A stretch of 64,000 nucleotides of DNA from Bog-756 sp963704615 (GCA_963704615.1 OY969923.1:558001-622000); one strand, 5' to 3'. Counted from the first letter of the stretch, positions 26,326 through 35,113 are shown. Notes: generated by a model from the letters alone, not told the origin. A program made the numbers and translations.

Positions 26326-27705
26326 CTACGAGGCGAGGTAGCGGTCGAGTTCGCGGTGCATGTTGACGATTCCTGCCTCGTAGGTGTGTGACAAGCGGGG
26401 ACCGTCGAACCCCTGGCTGTGGACGCCCCGCTGCTGTCGCCCGATGTTGGAGAAGTCCTGGAGCGGAATCCGCGGCCAGTTGTCGGCGTCGTCCGGTGCG
26501 AACGGCCCCAGCTGGACCGGTCTTGTGACCTCATCTCCTTCCGCAGGAATGGTGAGCGACCACAGCTCGAAGAGGCACGACTCGGGATCGGCGCCGTGCG
26601 GCCGCACCCGGTAGACCAGCGCGTTTCCGTATTGGGGGAGCACGAAGTAGTTGGGGAATACGTAGAAGACACCACCCCACCGGGCCAGTGCGGCGGGGTC
26701 GGGTGGCGGCAACGGGATACCCGCGTCAGCGGCGTACTCGTAGATGGCCTTCACCAGCTCGGCACCGAAGGTGCTGCCCTCGGGGATCGGACGATGACGC
26801 ATTCCCTCGATCACGTGCACGTCCCGGTCGAGGGTCATGGCCTCGAGCCCGCGGCTCAACAGATGGGTCGACTCGATGATGGCGTCGATCTCGCTCACCC
26901 CGACCTGCGCTCCCTTCTTCGCCTGGGCGTTGGGACGCAGCTGAAAGCTGGAATGGCCATGGTCGTGCACGGCGTAGACGAGGCTGTCGGGGTCGTACTG
27001 CTCGGGATGACCGAGGGTGAGTTGAGGATGGGTCTGCGGTACGTGGTAACCCTCCATGAACGCCTCCTGGGCCATTTTCCAGTTGGCCGGGAGCACCACC
27101 GCCTTCCACCAATCGACCCTCATGTCCCCCAACCCGAGGGGGTCGAGGAGGCTCGGCATCGGGTCGAGCGCCTCCAACAAGGGTGGAGCGTCGGGGTCCA
27201 TGGTGATCCACGCGCAGGAGGCCCAGATATCGACGCGGGCCTCTCTGAGGCACACCTCGTCCGGGGCGAGGAGGTCCGGATCGAAGGCGTGGGCTCCGTA
27301 GACGAAGGAGTTCTCACCGCTGAGGTTCCATCGCCAGCCGTGGAACGGGCACACGATCTGACCCCCACGGAAGGACCCGGTCCCCTTGGCCAATTCGGTG
27401 GCGCGGTGCCGGCAGGCGTTGTGGAAGGCTTTCACCGTTGCCTCGTCGACCCGCACCAGCAGGATCGATTGATCCCCGATGGTGTACTCGACGAAGTCGC
27501 CGGGCGTCGGGATCTCCTCAAGCCGGCACGCCATCTGCCAGGTGCGTGGCCACAGGCGTTCGTCCTCGAGTGCGGCGAACGCGGGGTCGTAATACCGCTC
27601 CGCGGGCACGAAATCGGGGCGGTCCATGGCGTGGGGGACAGCTCTGATCCCGTTGGCCGACCCTCGTGCCGGGGTGGCCGATGGTTGAAGGTCCACCTCA
27701 GTCAT
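26326..27705 (-). CDS. Rieske aromatic-ring-hydroxylating oxygenase, alpha subunit
   Basis: 459-aa Rieske oxygenase. The [2Fe-2S] cluster ligands are Cys98-x-His100 (CRHR) and Cys119-x2-His122 (CPFHGW). Mononuclear iron ligands His221 and His226 lie in EGYHVPQTH, with an acidic ligand expected toward the C-terminus. No beta subunit is encoded, so it is probably an alpha-only oxygenase such as the KshA or choline/carnitine type. Adds O2 to a ring or methyl carbon using electrons from the ferredoxin of this operon. ATG at 27705; about 100 bp separate it from the lipoyl-domain gene, with nothing else recognisable there. Confidence 0.92.
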   Translation of the reverse strand: MTEVDLQPSATPARGSANGIRAVPHAMDRPDFVPAERYYDPAFAALEDERLWPRTWQMACRLEEIPTPGDFVEYTIGDQSILLVRVDEATVKAFHNACRHRATELAKGTGSFRGGQIVCPFHGWRWNLSGENSFVYGAHAFDPDLLAPDEVCLREARVDIWASCAWITMDPDAPPLLEALDPMPSLLDPLGLGDMRVDWWKAVVLPANWKMAQEAFMEGYHVPQTHPQLTLGHPEQYDPDSLVYAVHDHGHSSFQLRPNAQAKKGAQVGVSEIDAIIESTHLLSRGLEAMTLDRDVHVIEGMRHRPIPEGSTFGAELVKAIYEYAADAGIPLPPPDPAALARWGGVFYVFPNYFVLPQYGNALVYRVRPHGADPESCLFELWSLTIPAEGDEVTRPVQLGPFAPDDADNWPRIPLQDFSNIGRQQRGVHSQGFDGPRLSHTYEAGIVNMHRELDRYLAS

Positions 27706-27804
27706 TGCGGTCCTCGCTCACCGATCTCCCCCTTCGACGCCCATGTTAGGTCCGGTCCTCCCACTCCTGCCGACGGGGAGGAGCGACGACGCCGGCGCTG
27801 TCGA

Positions 27805-28038
27805 TCAGGTGATCTCGGCGATGACCTCCCCGACCGGATAGGTCTCGCCCGCGGTTCCGATGTGGCGGAGCACGCCGGCCACCGGTGCTGACACTTCGTT
27901 TTCGACCTTGTCTGTCTCCAACACATACATCGGCTCGTCTTGGTTCACCGGGGCGCCGTCGTCGATCAGCCACTCGGCCAGTGTGCCCTCGGACATCTCC
28001 ATGCCCAGTTTCGGGATGCGAATCTCGATCGTGCTCAT
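27805..28038 (-). CDS. Free-standing lipoyl (biotinyl) domain protein
   Basis: 77-aa single lipoyl domain: STIEIRIPKLGMEMSEGTL at the N-terminus, the modified lysine Lys44 in ETDKVENE, and the closing GETYPVGEVIAEIT. DKV rather than MKM favours lipoylation over biotinylation. In ordinary complexes this domain is the N-terminal arm of E2; here it is separate and no acyltransferase domain follows. The frame is open much further upstream but only as antisense of the crotonase. ATG at 28038. First gene of the Rieske/E1 operon, divergent from a crotonase. Confidence 0.85.
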   Translation of the reverse strand: MSTIEIRIPKLGMEMSEGTLAEWLIDDGAPVNQDEPMYVLETDKVENEVSAPVAGVLRHIGTAGETYPVGEVIAEIT

Positions 28039-28100
28039 CCTTCCGCGAGGGCCGCCAGGCCCGACAACCGCCCGAATACGTGCCCACCGAGGCACCTGTC

Positions 28101-28108
28101 GTTCGAAC
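28101..28108. promoter_or_regulatory. Palindrome GTTCGAAC in the divergent promoter region
   Basis: An 8-bp perfect palindrome lies in the 195-bp region between the lipoyl-domain operon (-) and the crotonase (+). It could be an operator controlling both, but short palindromes also arise by chance. Confidence 0.3.
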
Positions 28109-28233
28109 ACTACAAGGCGTCCCTCTGTGGGCGAGCCCGGAATGCCCTTTCCGCCTTTGCTAGCTTCGCAATGCGCATCGCTCCGCAGTGGGGCGCGGCA
28201 CGACAGACAGGCCTCGATCGACAGGAGCGCGCC

Positions 28234-29125
28234 ATGGAGACCCGAAAGCTGGATACGGCGATCTACGAGAAGGACGGTCCGGTGGCCTGGATCACCTTCG
28301 ACTACCAGGAGAAGGCCAACATCCAGTCGTCCGGTCTGGTCTTCGACGTGGATGAATGTCTCGACGACGCCGACCGCGACTACGACATCAAGGTCGTCGT
28401 CCTCAAGGCCAACGGGCCGGGCTTCAGTGCCGGCCACGTGGTGACGGGCAGCCCGGGGACAGAGATGCGCGAGATCGACGAGAGCACAGCCAGACTCGGC
28501 AGCCCCTGGAAAGGCCAGTGGGAGATCTACGGAGCACCGGTCATGAAGCTGTGGGACTTCCCGAAGGTGACCATCGCCCAGGTCCATGGCTACTGCCTCG
28601 GGGGCGGCACGGTGTGGGGTCTTCTCACCGACATGACCGTGGCTTCCGAGGATGCCTACTTCCAGTTCCCCGTGCTCCAGGGCATGGCCATGCCGTGCAT
28701 GGAGACGGGCATCGAGCCCTGGTTGTTCATGAACTGGAAGCGGGCGTCGGAGTACATGTACACGGCCCAGGAGCTCGAGCGCGGCCGAGGCCAAGGACAT
28801 CGGCCTCATCAACCGGGTGGTCCCTCGCGATCGTCTCGAGGACGAAGTCAACGAGCTCGCCTTCCATGTGGCGCAAGCGCCGTTGACGACCCTGATGGCG
28901 GCCAAGGCGAACATCAGGCGGGCTTGGGACCTGATGGGTCTGCGGAGCCATCTACAGCAGAGCAACGACCTCCTGACCGTGGCCACCTCGGCCAAGGACG
29001 TGCAGGAATACATCCGCGACGTCTTTCAGGCCGGCTTCCGGCCCCGCGACGCGTCGAAGCGCAACGCGGAGCGGGCGAAGGTTCTCGCCGCCGAGTCAAA
29101 GGCACGACGCCAAAGCGCATCGTGA
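28234..29125 (+). pseudogene. Enoyl-CoA hydratase/isomerase family gene with internal frameshift
   Basis: Crotonase beginning METRKLDTAIYEKDGPVAW at the ATG 28234 (AGGAG upstream), with oxyanion-hole segments KANGPGFSAGH and QVHGYCLGGG. In the starting frame homology ends after YTAQEL and becomes ERGRGQGHRPHQ. In the +1 frame it resumes exactly as AAEAKDIGLINRVVPRD and continues to RRQSAS, stop at 29125. The break is at about 28774-28781 (gagctcgagcgcgg), one base too many or two missing. Joined, the protein would be about 297 aa, normal for the family. Either the gene is recently inactivated or the assembly has an indel. Divergent position suggests it acted with the Rieske/E1 operon on a CoA intermediate. 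Confidence 0.85.
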
Positions 29126-29130
29126 ATCTC

Positions 29131-29146
29131 ACCCCGTCGACACGGG
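29131..29146 (+). terminator. Hairpin CCCCGT-cgac-ACGGGG after the crotonase
   Basis: Perfect 6-bp GC-rich stem with 4-nt loop, 5 bp past the crotonase stop. There is no T-run, as is common for actinobacterial terminators. Confidence 0.4.
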
Positions 29147-29287
29147 GCGCTAGTCGGTGTCTCAGCCCGCTGTCCGGGACCGTTCCCACGAGCGGAACCC
29201 TCAATCAGGCACGCGAGGGCGAGTAGAATCCGGGAAGGGATTCACAGCAGGGGGGATGTACACGAATGTCGGATCGTTGGTGAAGAC

Positions 29288-30343
29288 GTGAGTGAGGATG
29301 AGCCGGTCACCCGAGTAGGGCTTGTTCTCGGGGCTGGTGGCGTCGTCGGTCAGGCCTACCACGCCGGGGTGCTGGCCGCGCTCGAATCGGAGACCGGGTG
29401 GGACCCGAGGTCGGCGGACATCGTGGTGGGCTCGTCGGCCGGTTCCATCACCGGCACCCTCTTGCGTCTGGGCGTGGCGGCGTCGGATCTCTCGGCTCTG
29501 GCCTCCCGTTCACCCCTGTCCCACGCAGGTGCTGCGGTGGTCGACCGGATCCTCCCCGATCCGTCGGACCTGCCGTCGCCCCCACCCCGATCGTGGCTCC
29601 GACCGTGGCGCCCCCCTTCGGCCGCCTTGTTACTGCGGATCGCCTCCCGTCCGTGGAGCTTCCGGCCGGGAGTCGCAGCCATGACCATGCTCCCCGCGGG
29701 CAGGATCGATCTCACCGAGCGGGCCCGGCCCTTGCACGAGATGGTCGGTGATCACTGGCCCGAGGGTCTGTGGATCTGTGCCGCACGCCGCACCGACGGA
29801 GCCCGTGTGGTCTTCGGGCGTCCCGGGTCACCTCGCGCCCCTCTGGCCGCGGCGGTGTTGGCCTCCTGCGCCATACCGGCGTACTTCGCACCGGTGACGA
29901 TCCGTGGTGTCGAGTACTTCGATGGGGGGGTCCACTCGTCCACCAACGCCGACGTGTTGCGTGCGCACAACCTGGACGTGGTGGTGGTTGTTTCTCCCAT
30001 GTCGACCATCCGACCCCCGCTGGGCGCCCCCGACGGGCTGCTCCGGTGGGCGGCCCACCGACGGCTCGAACGCGAAGCCCGCCGGCTCGAGCGGGTCGGC
30101 TCGGTGGTGATCAGGGTCGAGCCCGGGATCGCCTCGCTGGACGCCATGGGATTGTTCCCGATGGACGACCGCCGCTCGCAACGGGTGGCTGAGGCCGCCT
30201 ACCGGGAGACGGTCCGCTTGGTGCACGCCAGTGACATTTCCCGCCGTCTGGTTTCCGGGGTCGGCCCCACGGGCCGCGCCGCAGGGGCTCCCGCCGGAGA
30301 TCAGAGCGGGAGCGGTCCCCGGACCGGGGGATTCGCCCGGTAG
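29288..30343 (+). CDS. Patatin-like phospholipase
   Basis: 351-aa patatin-domain lipid acyl hydrolase. Oxyanion glycines GAGGVVG at 16-21, nucleophile Ser50 in GSSAGS, and the dyad aspartate Asp212 in FDGGVHS. The last ~50 residues are Gly/Ser/Arg-rich and probably disordered. Cytoplasmic; may release fatty acids from lipids for the neighbouring wax ester synthase, an inference. The GTG start at 29288 is the first good one; an ATG at 29265 is closed by a stop within a few codons. A candidate -10 TAGAAT lies at 29224-29229 in the 162-bp upstream gap, without a clear -35. Confidence 0.9.
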   Translation: MSEDEPVTRVGLVLGAGGVVGQAYHAGVLAALESETGWDPRSADIVVGSSAGSITGTLLRLGVAASDLSALASRSPLSHAGAAVVDRILPDPSDLPSPPPRSWLRPWRPPSAALLLRIASRPWSFRPGVAAMTMLPAGRIDLTERARPLHEMVGDHWPEGLWICAARRTDGARVVFGRPGSPRAPLAAAVLASCAIPAYFAPVTIRGVEYFDGGVHSSTNADVLRAHNLDVVVVVSPMSTIRPPLGAPDGLLRWAAHRRLEREARRLERVGSVVIRVEPGIASLDAMGLFPMDDRRSQRVAEAAYRETVRLVHASDISRRLVSGVGPTGRAAGAPAGDQSGSGPRTGGFAR

Positions 30344-30385
30344 TAGCGTCCGACGCGAAGGCAAGGTTGGGCGCGGGAGGTTGCC

Positions 30386-31783
30386 ATGGGTGTCGACCGT
30401 ATGAGTCCGCTGGATGCGTCGTTCCTGCACATCGAGGACGATGTCAGCCACATGCACATCGCCTCGGTGGGGATCTTCGAGGGCCCCGAGCCACCGTTCA
30501 CCGACATCGTCACCATGGTCGAGTCCAAGCTGGACCTGGTCCCCCGCTATCGACGCGTCGTCCGGAAGGTTCCCCTCGAGTTGGGCCGACCGGTATGGGT
30601 CGACGACCCCCACTTCAACATCGAGTACCACCTGCGCCATACGGCCCTGCCCGCCCCCGGGGGCGAAGCCGAACTGCGCAAGCTGGTCGGTCGGGTGATG
30701 TCCCAACAGCTGGACCGGGCCAAGCCGCTGTGGGAGATCTGGGTGGTCGATGGCCTCGAGGATGGACACTGGGCCATGTTGTCCAAGACCCATCACGCCA
30801 TGGTCGACGGAGTATCCGGTACCGACCTGTTGACGTTGCTGATGGACGTCTCGTCGGAACCGACCGATCCCGTCCACAGCACCTGGGCTCCCGAACCCGC
30901 TCCCACCGGCCTCGAGCTGGCCATTCAGGCATCGCTCGACCTCCTCCGCAGTCCTTACGAACAGATTCTGGCTCTCCGTTCCGCCGCCGCCGTCCCCCGC
31001 CAGGCGCTGGGGCATGGGCGCGAGGTGATCAAAGGGCTGTCGGCCATGGCCGGGCTGGTACGCCGCACGCCGGTCTCGACCCTCAACGGCCCGATCGGAT
31101 CCCATCGGCGTTACGCCTGGGCCTCGACCCAGGTCGACGACATCAAGATCATCCGCAAAGGACTGGGTGGGACCTTCAACGACGTCGTCCTGGCTTCGGT
31201 GGCCAACGGGTTCCGCGAGCTGCTTCTCCATCGGGGCGAATCGGTCGACCGTGTGGTCCGCACACTGGTGCCAGTGTCGGTGCGCCCCCGCGACGACCAC
31301 GGCCGCGCCGTCGGAGACGGGACGCTTCAGAACAAGGTGTCGGCGATGTTCGCCGAGTTGCCGGTCTCGATCCCCGATCCTGCCCAGAGGCTGCGGACGG
31401 TGACCTCGCAAATGGCGGGCCTGAAGGAGTCCAAACAGGCCGTGGCTGGGGAAGCGCTCACCTCGATGTCCGGGTTCGCCCCTCCGATGCTGCTGGCTCT
31501 CGGTATGCGGGTGTCCTCCCGCCTGCCCCAACGCAATGTGAACACGATCACCACGAATGTGCCCGGGCCTCAGATCCCTCTGTATGTGCGCGGCCGGCGC
31601 ATGCTCAAAGCCTTCCCCTACGTTCCCCTGGCCGGCCAGATCCGGGTGGGCGTCGCCATCTTCTCCTACAACGGCGAGGTGTCCTTCGGCGTCACCGGCG
31701 ACTACGACACTGCTCCCGACCTCGACGTGCTGTGCCGGGGAATCGAGGACGGGATTGCCGAGTTGGTCAAAATCACTGAGTGA
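30386..31783 (+). CDS. Wax ester synthase / diacylglycerol O-acyltransferase (WS/DGAT)
   Basis: 465-aa bifunctional acyltransferase that makes triacylglycerol or wax esters from acyl-CoA. The catalytic HHxxxDG motif is HHAMVDG with His136, His137 and Asp141. The opening MSPLDASFLHIEDD and the conserved late motifs NVVLASV-like (FNDVVLASVANG) and TNVPGPQIPLYV are all present. Length matches mycobacterial Tgs proteins. The ATG at 30386 has GGGAGG upstream. Together with the patatin this forms a storage-lipid synthesis and turnover pair. Confidence 0.93.
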   Translation: MGVDRMSPLDASFLHIEDDVSHMHIASVGIFEGPEPPFTDIVTMVESKLDLVPRYRRVVRKVPLELGRPVWVDDPHFNIEYHLRHTALPAPGGEAELRKLVGRVMSQQLDRAKPLWEIWVVDGLEDGHWAMLSKTHHAMVDGVSGTDLLTLLMDVSSEPTDPVHSTWAPEPAPTGLELAIQASLDLLRSPYEQILALRSAAAVPRQALGHGREVIKGLSAMAGLVRRTPVSTLNGPIGSHRRYAWASTQVDDIKIIRKGLGGTFNDVVLASVANGFRELLLHRGESVDRVVRTLVPVSVRPRDDHGRAVGDGTLQNKVSAMFAELPVSIPDPAQRLRTVTSQMAGLKESKQAVAGEALTSMSGFAPPMLLALGMRVSSRLPQRNVNTITTNVPGPQIPLYVRGRRMLKAFPYVPLAGQIRVGVAIFSYNGEVSFGVTGDYDTAPDLDVLCRGIEDGIAELVKITE

Positions 31784-31837
31784 CCAGGCCATTCGGTCGG
31801 TTCGTTCACAGTTTCCTAACCGGATCCACCCTGGCCG

Positions 31838-32758
31838 ATGACAGATCAGTCGCAAACTGGTTCCGTGAAAGTGACGGCGCCAACGACCGAGCTGGAGGAC
31901 TCCCGGGAGCTCTTGGGCGACTGGCAGGCCCTGCGGGCCCGCATCGCCGAGGTCGGGTACGTGTTCATGCGCGGCCTGCTCGATCCGGACATGGTCCGGG
32001 CCGTCGGTCGCACCGGACTCAGCCACCTCCAACATTCCGGGTGGACCGAGGCCGGCGGCGATCCCGTGACCGCGCCACCCCAGCCGCCGGTCCGGGCCGT
32101 AAAGATGGTCGACGCCGCCAGTGATCCCGGCTACCGGCGGATCCTCATTGACCCCGGCTTCAACAGGATCCCATTCGTGTCACCGCTGGCCGACCTGATG
32201 GGCCAGATCCTGGGGCCGGCCGGGTTCTGCTATCCGAGGAAGGTGCCCCGCATCGTCTATCCGGTGGAGCTCGTACCCCGGCAGCCTGGCAACACCGTGC
32301 ACAAGGACTACCGCGCCGTGCAGGACATGTTCACCTGCTGGGTGCCCCTCGGTACTGTCCCCCGTTCACTCGGTGGCCTGGCCCTCCGGCCCGGCAGCCA
32401 ACGGTCGGCCCGGGTGCGCTACCGGCCGCTCAACCACCTCGAACCCGGATGGCTCACCACCGACTACCAAGCCGGCGATGTCCTGGTCTTCCACTGCCTG
32501 ACCACGCATGCCGCCCTGCCCAACGGCGAGAACAGGATGCGCTTCTCCGCCGAGTACCGCTGGCAGCTGGCCGACCAGCCCGCCCCTCGGCGGGTGGTCC
32601 TTGGTCCCGCGGGACACGAGATCGGATCGAGGGTGTTCGCTCGGGCCCCTTGGTGGCGGTCGGTCCTGCCCGGGCTGAGCTTGTTCGACGAGGACCTCGG
32701 TGGTGCCCGGTCGGTCCTCCCGGCCCCGCCGTCGCGGTTCGTCTCGTTGTCCTCTTAA
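31838..32758 (+). CDS. Phytanoyl-CoA dioxygenase (PhyH)-like Fe(II)/2-oxoglutarate oxygenase
   Basis: 306-aa double-stranded beta-helix oxygenase. The iron triad is His155-x-Asp157 (VHKDY) with distal His224 (TTHAALPN), and a 2-oxoglutarate-binding arginine is in ENRMRFSAEYRWQ (Arg233 or Arg235). Substrates of relatives range from phytanoyl-CoA to secondary metabolites; here none is indicated. Start is the ATG at 31838; a GTG at 31865 (VKVTAPTTEL) is possible. It follows the WS/DGAT gene by 54 bp. Confidence 0.85.
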   Translation: MTDQSQTGSVKVTAPTTELEDSRELLGDWQALRARIAEVGYVFMRGLLDPDMVRAVGRTGLSHLQHSGWTEAGGDPVTAPPQPPVRAVKMVDAASDPGYRRILIDPGFNRIPFVSPLADLMGQILGPAGFCYPRKVPRIVYPVELVPRQPGNTVHKDYRAVQDMFTCWVPLGTVPRSLGGLALRPGSQRSARVRYRPLNHLEPGWLTTDYQAGDVLVFHCLTTHAALPNGENRMRFSAEYRWQLADQPAPRRVVLGPAGHEIGSRVFARAPWWRSVLPGLSLFDEDLGGARSVLPAPPSRFVSLSS

Positions 32759-32781
32759 GGCGCCGGCTCATCGGTCACCGG

Positions 32782-32787
32782 TAGGCT
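32782..32787 (+). promoter_or_regulatory. Candidate -10 element (TAGGCT) of a leaderless transcript
   Basis: A TANNNT hexamer ends 7 bp before the GTG of the SRPBCC gene, the spacing expected if transcription starts at the start codon. No Shine-Dalgarno precedes that GTG. Confidence 0.35.
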
Positions 32788-32794
32788 CACCAGC

Positions 32795-33268
32795 GTGCAG
32801 GACTCGGTCACGGTTCACATGGCGGCTCCCCCGGATCGGATCTGGGACTTGGTGAGCGATGTCACCCGGATCGGGCGGTACAGCCCGGAGACCTTCGAGG
32901 CCGAGTGGCTCGACGGCGCCACCGGCCCGTCCGCCGGGGCTCGCTTCCGCGGCCATGTGAAGCGCAACGGGAAGGGCCCCATCTACTGGACGACGTGCAC
33001 GGTGATGGCCAGCGAGCCGGGTCGCGAGTTCGCCTTCGGTGTCGGCTCCAGTGACAAGCCACTGAACGTCTGGCGTTATCGGCTCGAACCCGCCGGCGAC
33101 GGGACTGATGTCACTGAGTCCTTCGAGCTGGCCAGAACAGCGCCGCTCCGTTTGTACTGGGCGGTGCTCGGATGGACGCGGGGCCGCACCAATCGCAATG
33201 GGATGCGGACCACTCTCGAGCGTGTCAAGGCCGAAGTCGAGGAGGCCCCGCGCCCGGAAGACGGGTGA
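32795..33268 (+). CDS. SRPBCC-family (START-like) protein
   Basis: 157-aa protein with the SRPBCC opening VTVHMAAPPDRIWDLVSDVTRIGRYSPE, central PIYWTTCTVMASEPGREFAF, and C-terminal helix TRGRTNRNGMRTTLERVKAEVE. Likely a ligand-binding or polyketide-cyclase-like fold. It ends 8 bp before the crotonase and is probably co-transcribed with it. No Shine-Dalgarno is seen before the GTG start; leaderless translation is plausible. Confidence 0.8.
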   Translation: MQDSVTVHMAAPPDRIWDLVSDVTRIGRYSPETFEAEWLDGATGPSAGARFRGHVKRNGKGPIYWTTCTVMASEPGREFAFGVGSSDKPLNVWRYRLEPAGDGTDVTESFELARTAPLRLYWAVLGWTRGRTNRNGMRTTLERVKAEVEEAPRPEDG

Positions 33269-33276
33269 GGAGGGCG

Positions 33277-34044
33277 ATGATCACCCGCGAGCTCGACGGG
33301 CCGGTGGCCGTGTTCACCCTCGACCGGCCGCAGGCTCGCAACGCCCTGACCGGAGCCATGATCGGCGAGCTCGCCGAGGGGTTTCGGGAGTGCGAGGCCG
33401 ATCCGGGTGTGCGGGTGGTCGTCCTCACCGGTCGGGATCCTGCTTTCTGTGCCGGTCTGGATCTCACCGATCTGGCCGGGACCTTCGCCGAGGTGGCCAG
33501 GGTCCGACCCGAAGGTGTGGGTCGTCGGGGACTGCTGCCCCGGATCAGCACACCCTGCATCGGGGCTATCAACGGTGCCGCCGTCACCGGAGGGCTGGAG
33601 CTGGCCTTGGGCTGCGACTTCCTCATCGCCTCGGACCGGGCCACCTTCGCCGACACCCATGCCCGGGTCGGGGTTCTGCCCGCGGGCGGGATGACCATCC
33701 GGCTGCCACAGCTCATCGGCATCAACCGGGCTCGGCAGATGTCACTGACCGGCAACTTCATCGATGCCGCCACCGCCCATGACTGGGGTCTCGTCAATGA
33801 GGTTGTTCCTCACTCGGCGCTGATGGGACGAGCGATCGAGCTGGCCGGGGCGGTCAGCGAGACGGACCCGGAGGCCATCAACGAAATTCGGAAGATGTAC
33901 GACCTGTTTGGGCAGTGGGCCGATGACAAGGATTATCTCGACGAGGCGCGCTGGTCCAGCCGTTGGATGAACGGACACTTCGACGCCTCGGCTCTCGAGG
34001 GGCGACGGAATCAGATCGTCACGAGGGGGTCATCGCAGCAATGA
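33277..34044 (+). CDS. Enoyl-CoA hydratase
   Basis: 255-aa crotonase. Oxyanion hole LTGRDPAFCAGLDL and GAINGAAVTGGLELALGCD; the glutamate position of classical hydratases in GGLELAL is present. Downstream FADTHARVGVLPAGGM is typical. The ATG at 33277 has AGGAGG at good spacing; the longer open frame is out of homology. It is a complete crotonase, unlike the frameshifted copy 4 kb upstream. Converges on ppk2 across 90 bp. Confidence 0.9.
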   Translation: MITRELDGPVAVFTLDRPQARNALTGAMIGELAEGFRECEADPGVRVVVLTGRDPAFCAGLDLTDLAGTFAEVARVRPEGVGRRGLLPRISTPCIGAINGAAVTGGLELALGCDFLIASDRATFADTHARVGVLPAGGMTIRLPQLIGINRARQMSLTGNFIDAATAHDWGLVNEVVPHSALMGRAIELAGAVSETDPEAINEIRKMYDLFGQWADDKDYLDEARWSSRWMNGHFDASALEGRRNQIVTRGSSQQ

Positions 34045-34134
34045 GGTGACTCACCCGTCATCCACAGTCGCCGTTACCCCGACCGCGTGTCGCCGCCGGC
34101 ACGTATCGTGAGCGTCGAGCACCGGTGAGCGCGG

Positions 34135-35037
34135 TCACCGCACCACATAGCGCGTGGGTACCCACATCTGACTGTCGATCGGGGGACGGCCGTAGGCCCG
34201 GTTCTGACTGGGAGGCAGCTCGATCTGCTCGTGGGGAATGTCATGGTAGGGGACCATCTCGAGGAGATCGCTGATGATGTTCAGCCGGGCGCTCTTCTTG
34301 TTGTCGGCATCCGCCACGTGCCAGGGCGCCTCTTTGATGTCGGTATAGGCGAACATCTCGTCCTTCGCCTCGGCGTAGTCGACCCATCGGGCCCTCGCCT
34401 CGAGGTCCATGGCACTCAGCTTCCAACGCTTCCGCGGGTCATTGATCCGCTCGGTAAAGCGCCGTTCCTGTTCCTCGTCACTCAGCGACAGCCAGTACTT
34501 CACCAGGATGATCCCCGATTGCACCAACGCCCTCTCGAGCTGGGGACATGTCCGGAAGAACTCGGGGACCTCTTCGGGTGTGCAGAACCCCATGACTCTT
34601 TCGACCCCGGCCCGGTTGTACCAACTGCGGTCGAAGAGGACCATCTCACCGGCCGCCGGGAGGTGGGCGATATAGCGCTGGAAATACCACTGGGTGCGCT
34701 CCCGTTCGGTCGGTGTGCCGAGAGCAACGATCTTGCAGTAACGGGCGTTCAGTCGCTCCGCGATCCGCTTGATGGTGCCCCCCTTGCCCGCGGTGTCGCG
34801 GCCCTCGAAGAGCACCATGACTCTGAGGCCCCGGTAGATGATCCACTCCTGCATCCGGACGAGCTCGGTCTGCAGTCGGGTCAGCTCCTTCCCGTAGCCG
34901 TGCTTGGTCACCACCGTCGGGATGATCCCCGCCTCCCGAGAAGGTGCGGCGTCGTCCGCCCTGCCTTCGACTCGGGCGTCGCCCCCGCCGCCGTCGCTCC
35001 GCTCGGTGTCACCCCGTTCGGCAGTACCTTCTCCCAC
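34135..35037 (-). CDS. ppk2: Polyphosphate kinase 2 (PPK2)
   Basis: 300-aa single-domain PPK2. Walker A is EGRDTAGKGG at 78-87, Walker B-like FDRSWYNRAGVE at 135-146, and the lid region contains RRFTERINDPRKRWKLSAMD. The ending PHEQIELPPSQ is typical of the family. It uses polyphosphate to phosphorylate nucleoside diphosphates, or the reverse. The true start is uncertain: the GTG at 35037 is used because longer versions would run into the divergent SnoaL-like gene. The first ~45 residues are disordered. Its start region is 77 bp from the divergent gene, so promoters overlap. Confidence 0.92.
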   Translation of the reverse strand: MGEGTAERGDTERSDGGGGDARVEGRADDAAPSREAGIIPTVVTKHGYGKELTRLQTELVRMQEWIIYRGLRVMVLFEGRDTAGKGGTIKRIAERLNARYCKIVALGTPTERERTQWYFQRYIAHLPAAGEMVLFDRSWYNRAGVERVMGFCTPEEVPEFFRTCPQLERALVQSGIILVKYWLSLSDEEQERRFTERINDPRKRWKLSAMDLEARARWVDYAEAKDEMFAYTDIKEAPWHVADADNKKSARLNIISDLLEMVPYHDIPHEQIELPPSQNRAYGRPPIDSQMWVPTRYVVR

Positions 35038-35113
35038 TAGTCCGGGAGCGTAGTGGAAGGCTGGCGTGCCAGCCCACGAGGTGGGGAACCCCTCGTGTAC
35101 CGTGCGGAGCACC

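Noticed and set aside
28771..28790. Programmed +1 frameshift in the crotonase gene
   Set aside because: No slippery site or stop-codon context as in prfB; an indel is simpler.
29828..32035. 735-codon frame on the minus strand across patatin and WS/DGAT
   Set aside because: Rich in His/Arg/Gly with no motif, antisense to two well-supported genes.
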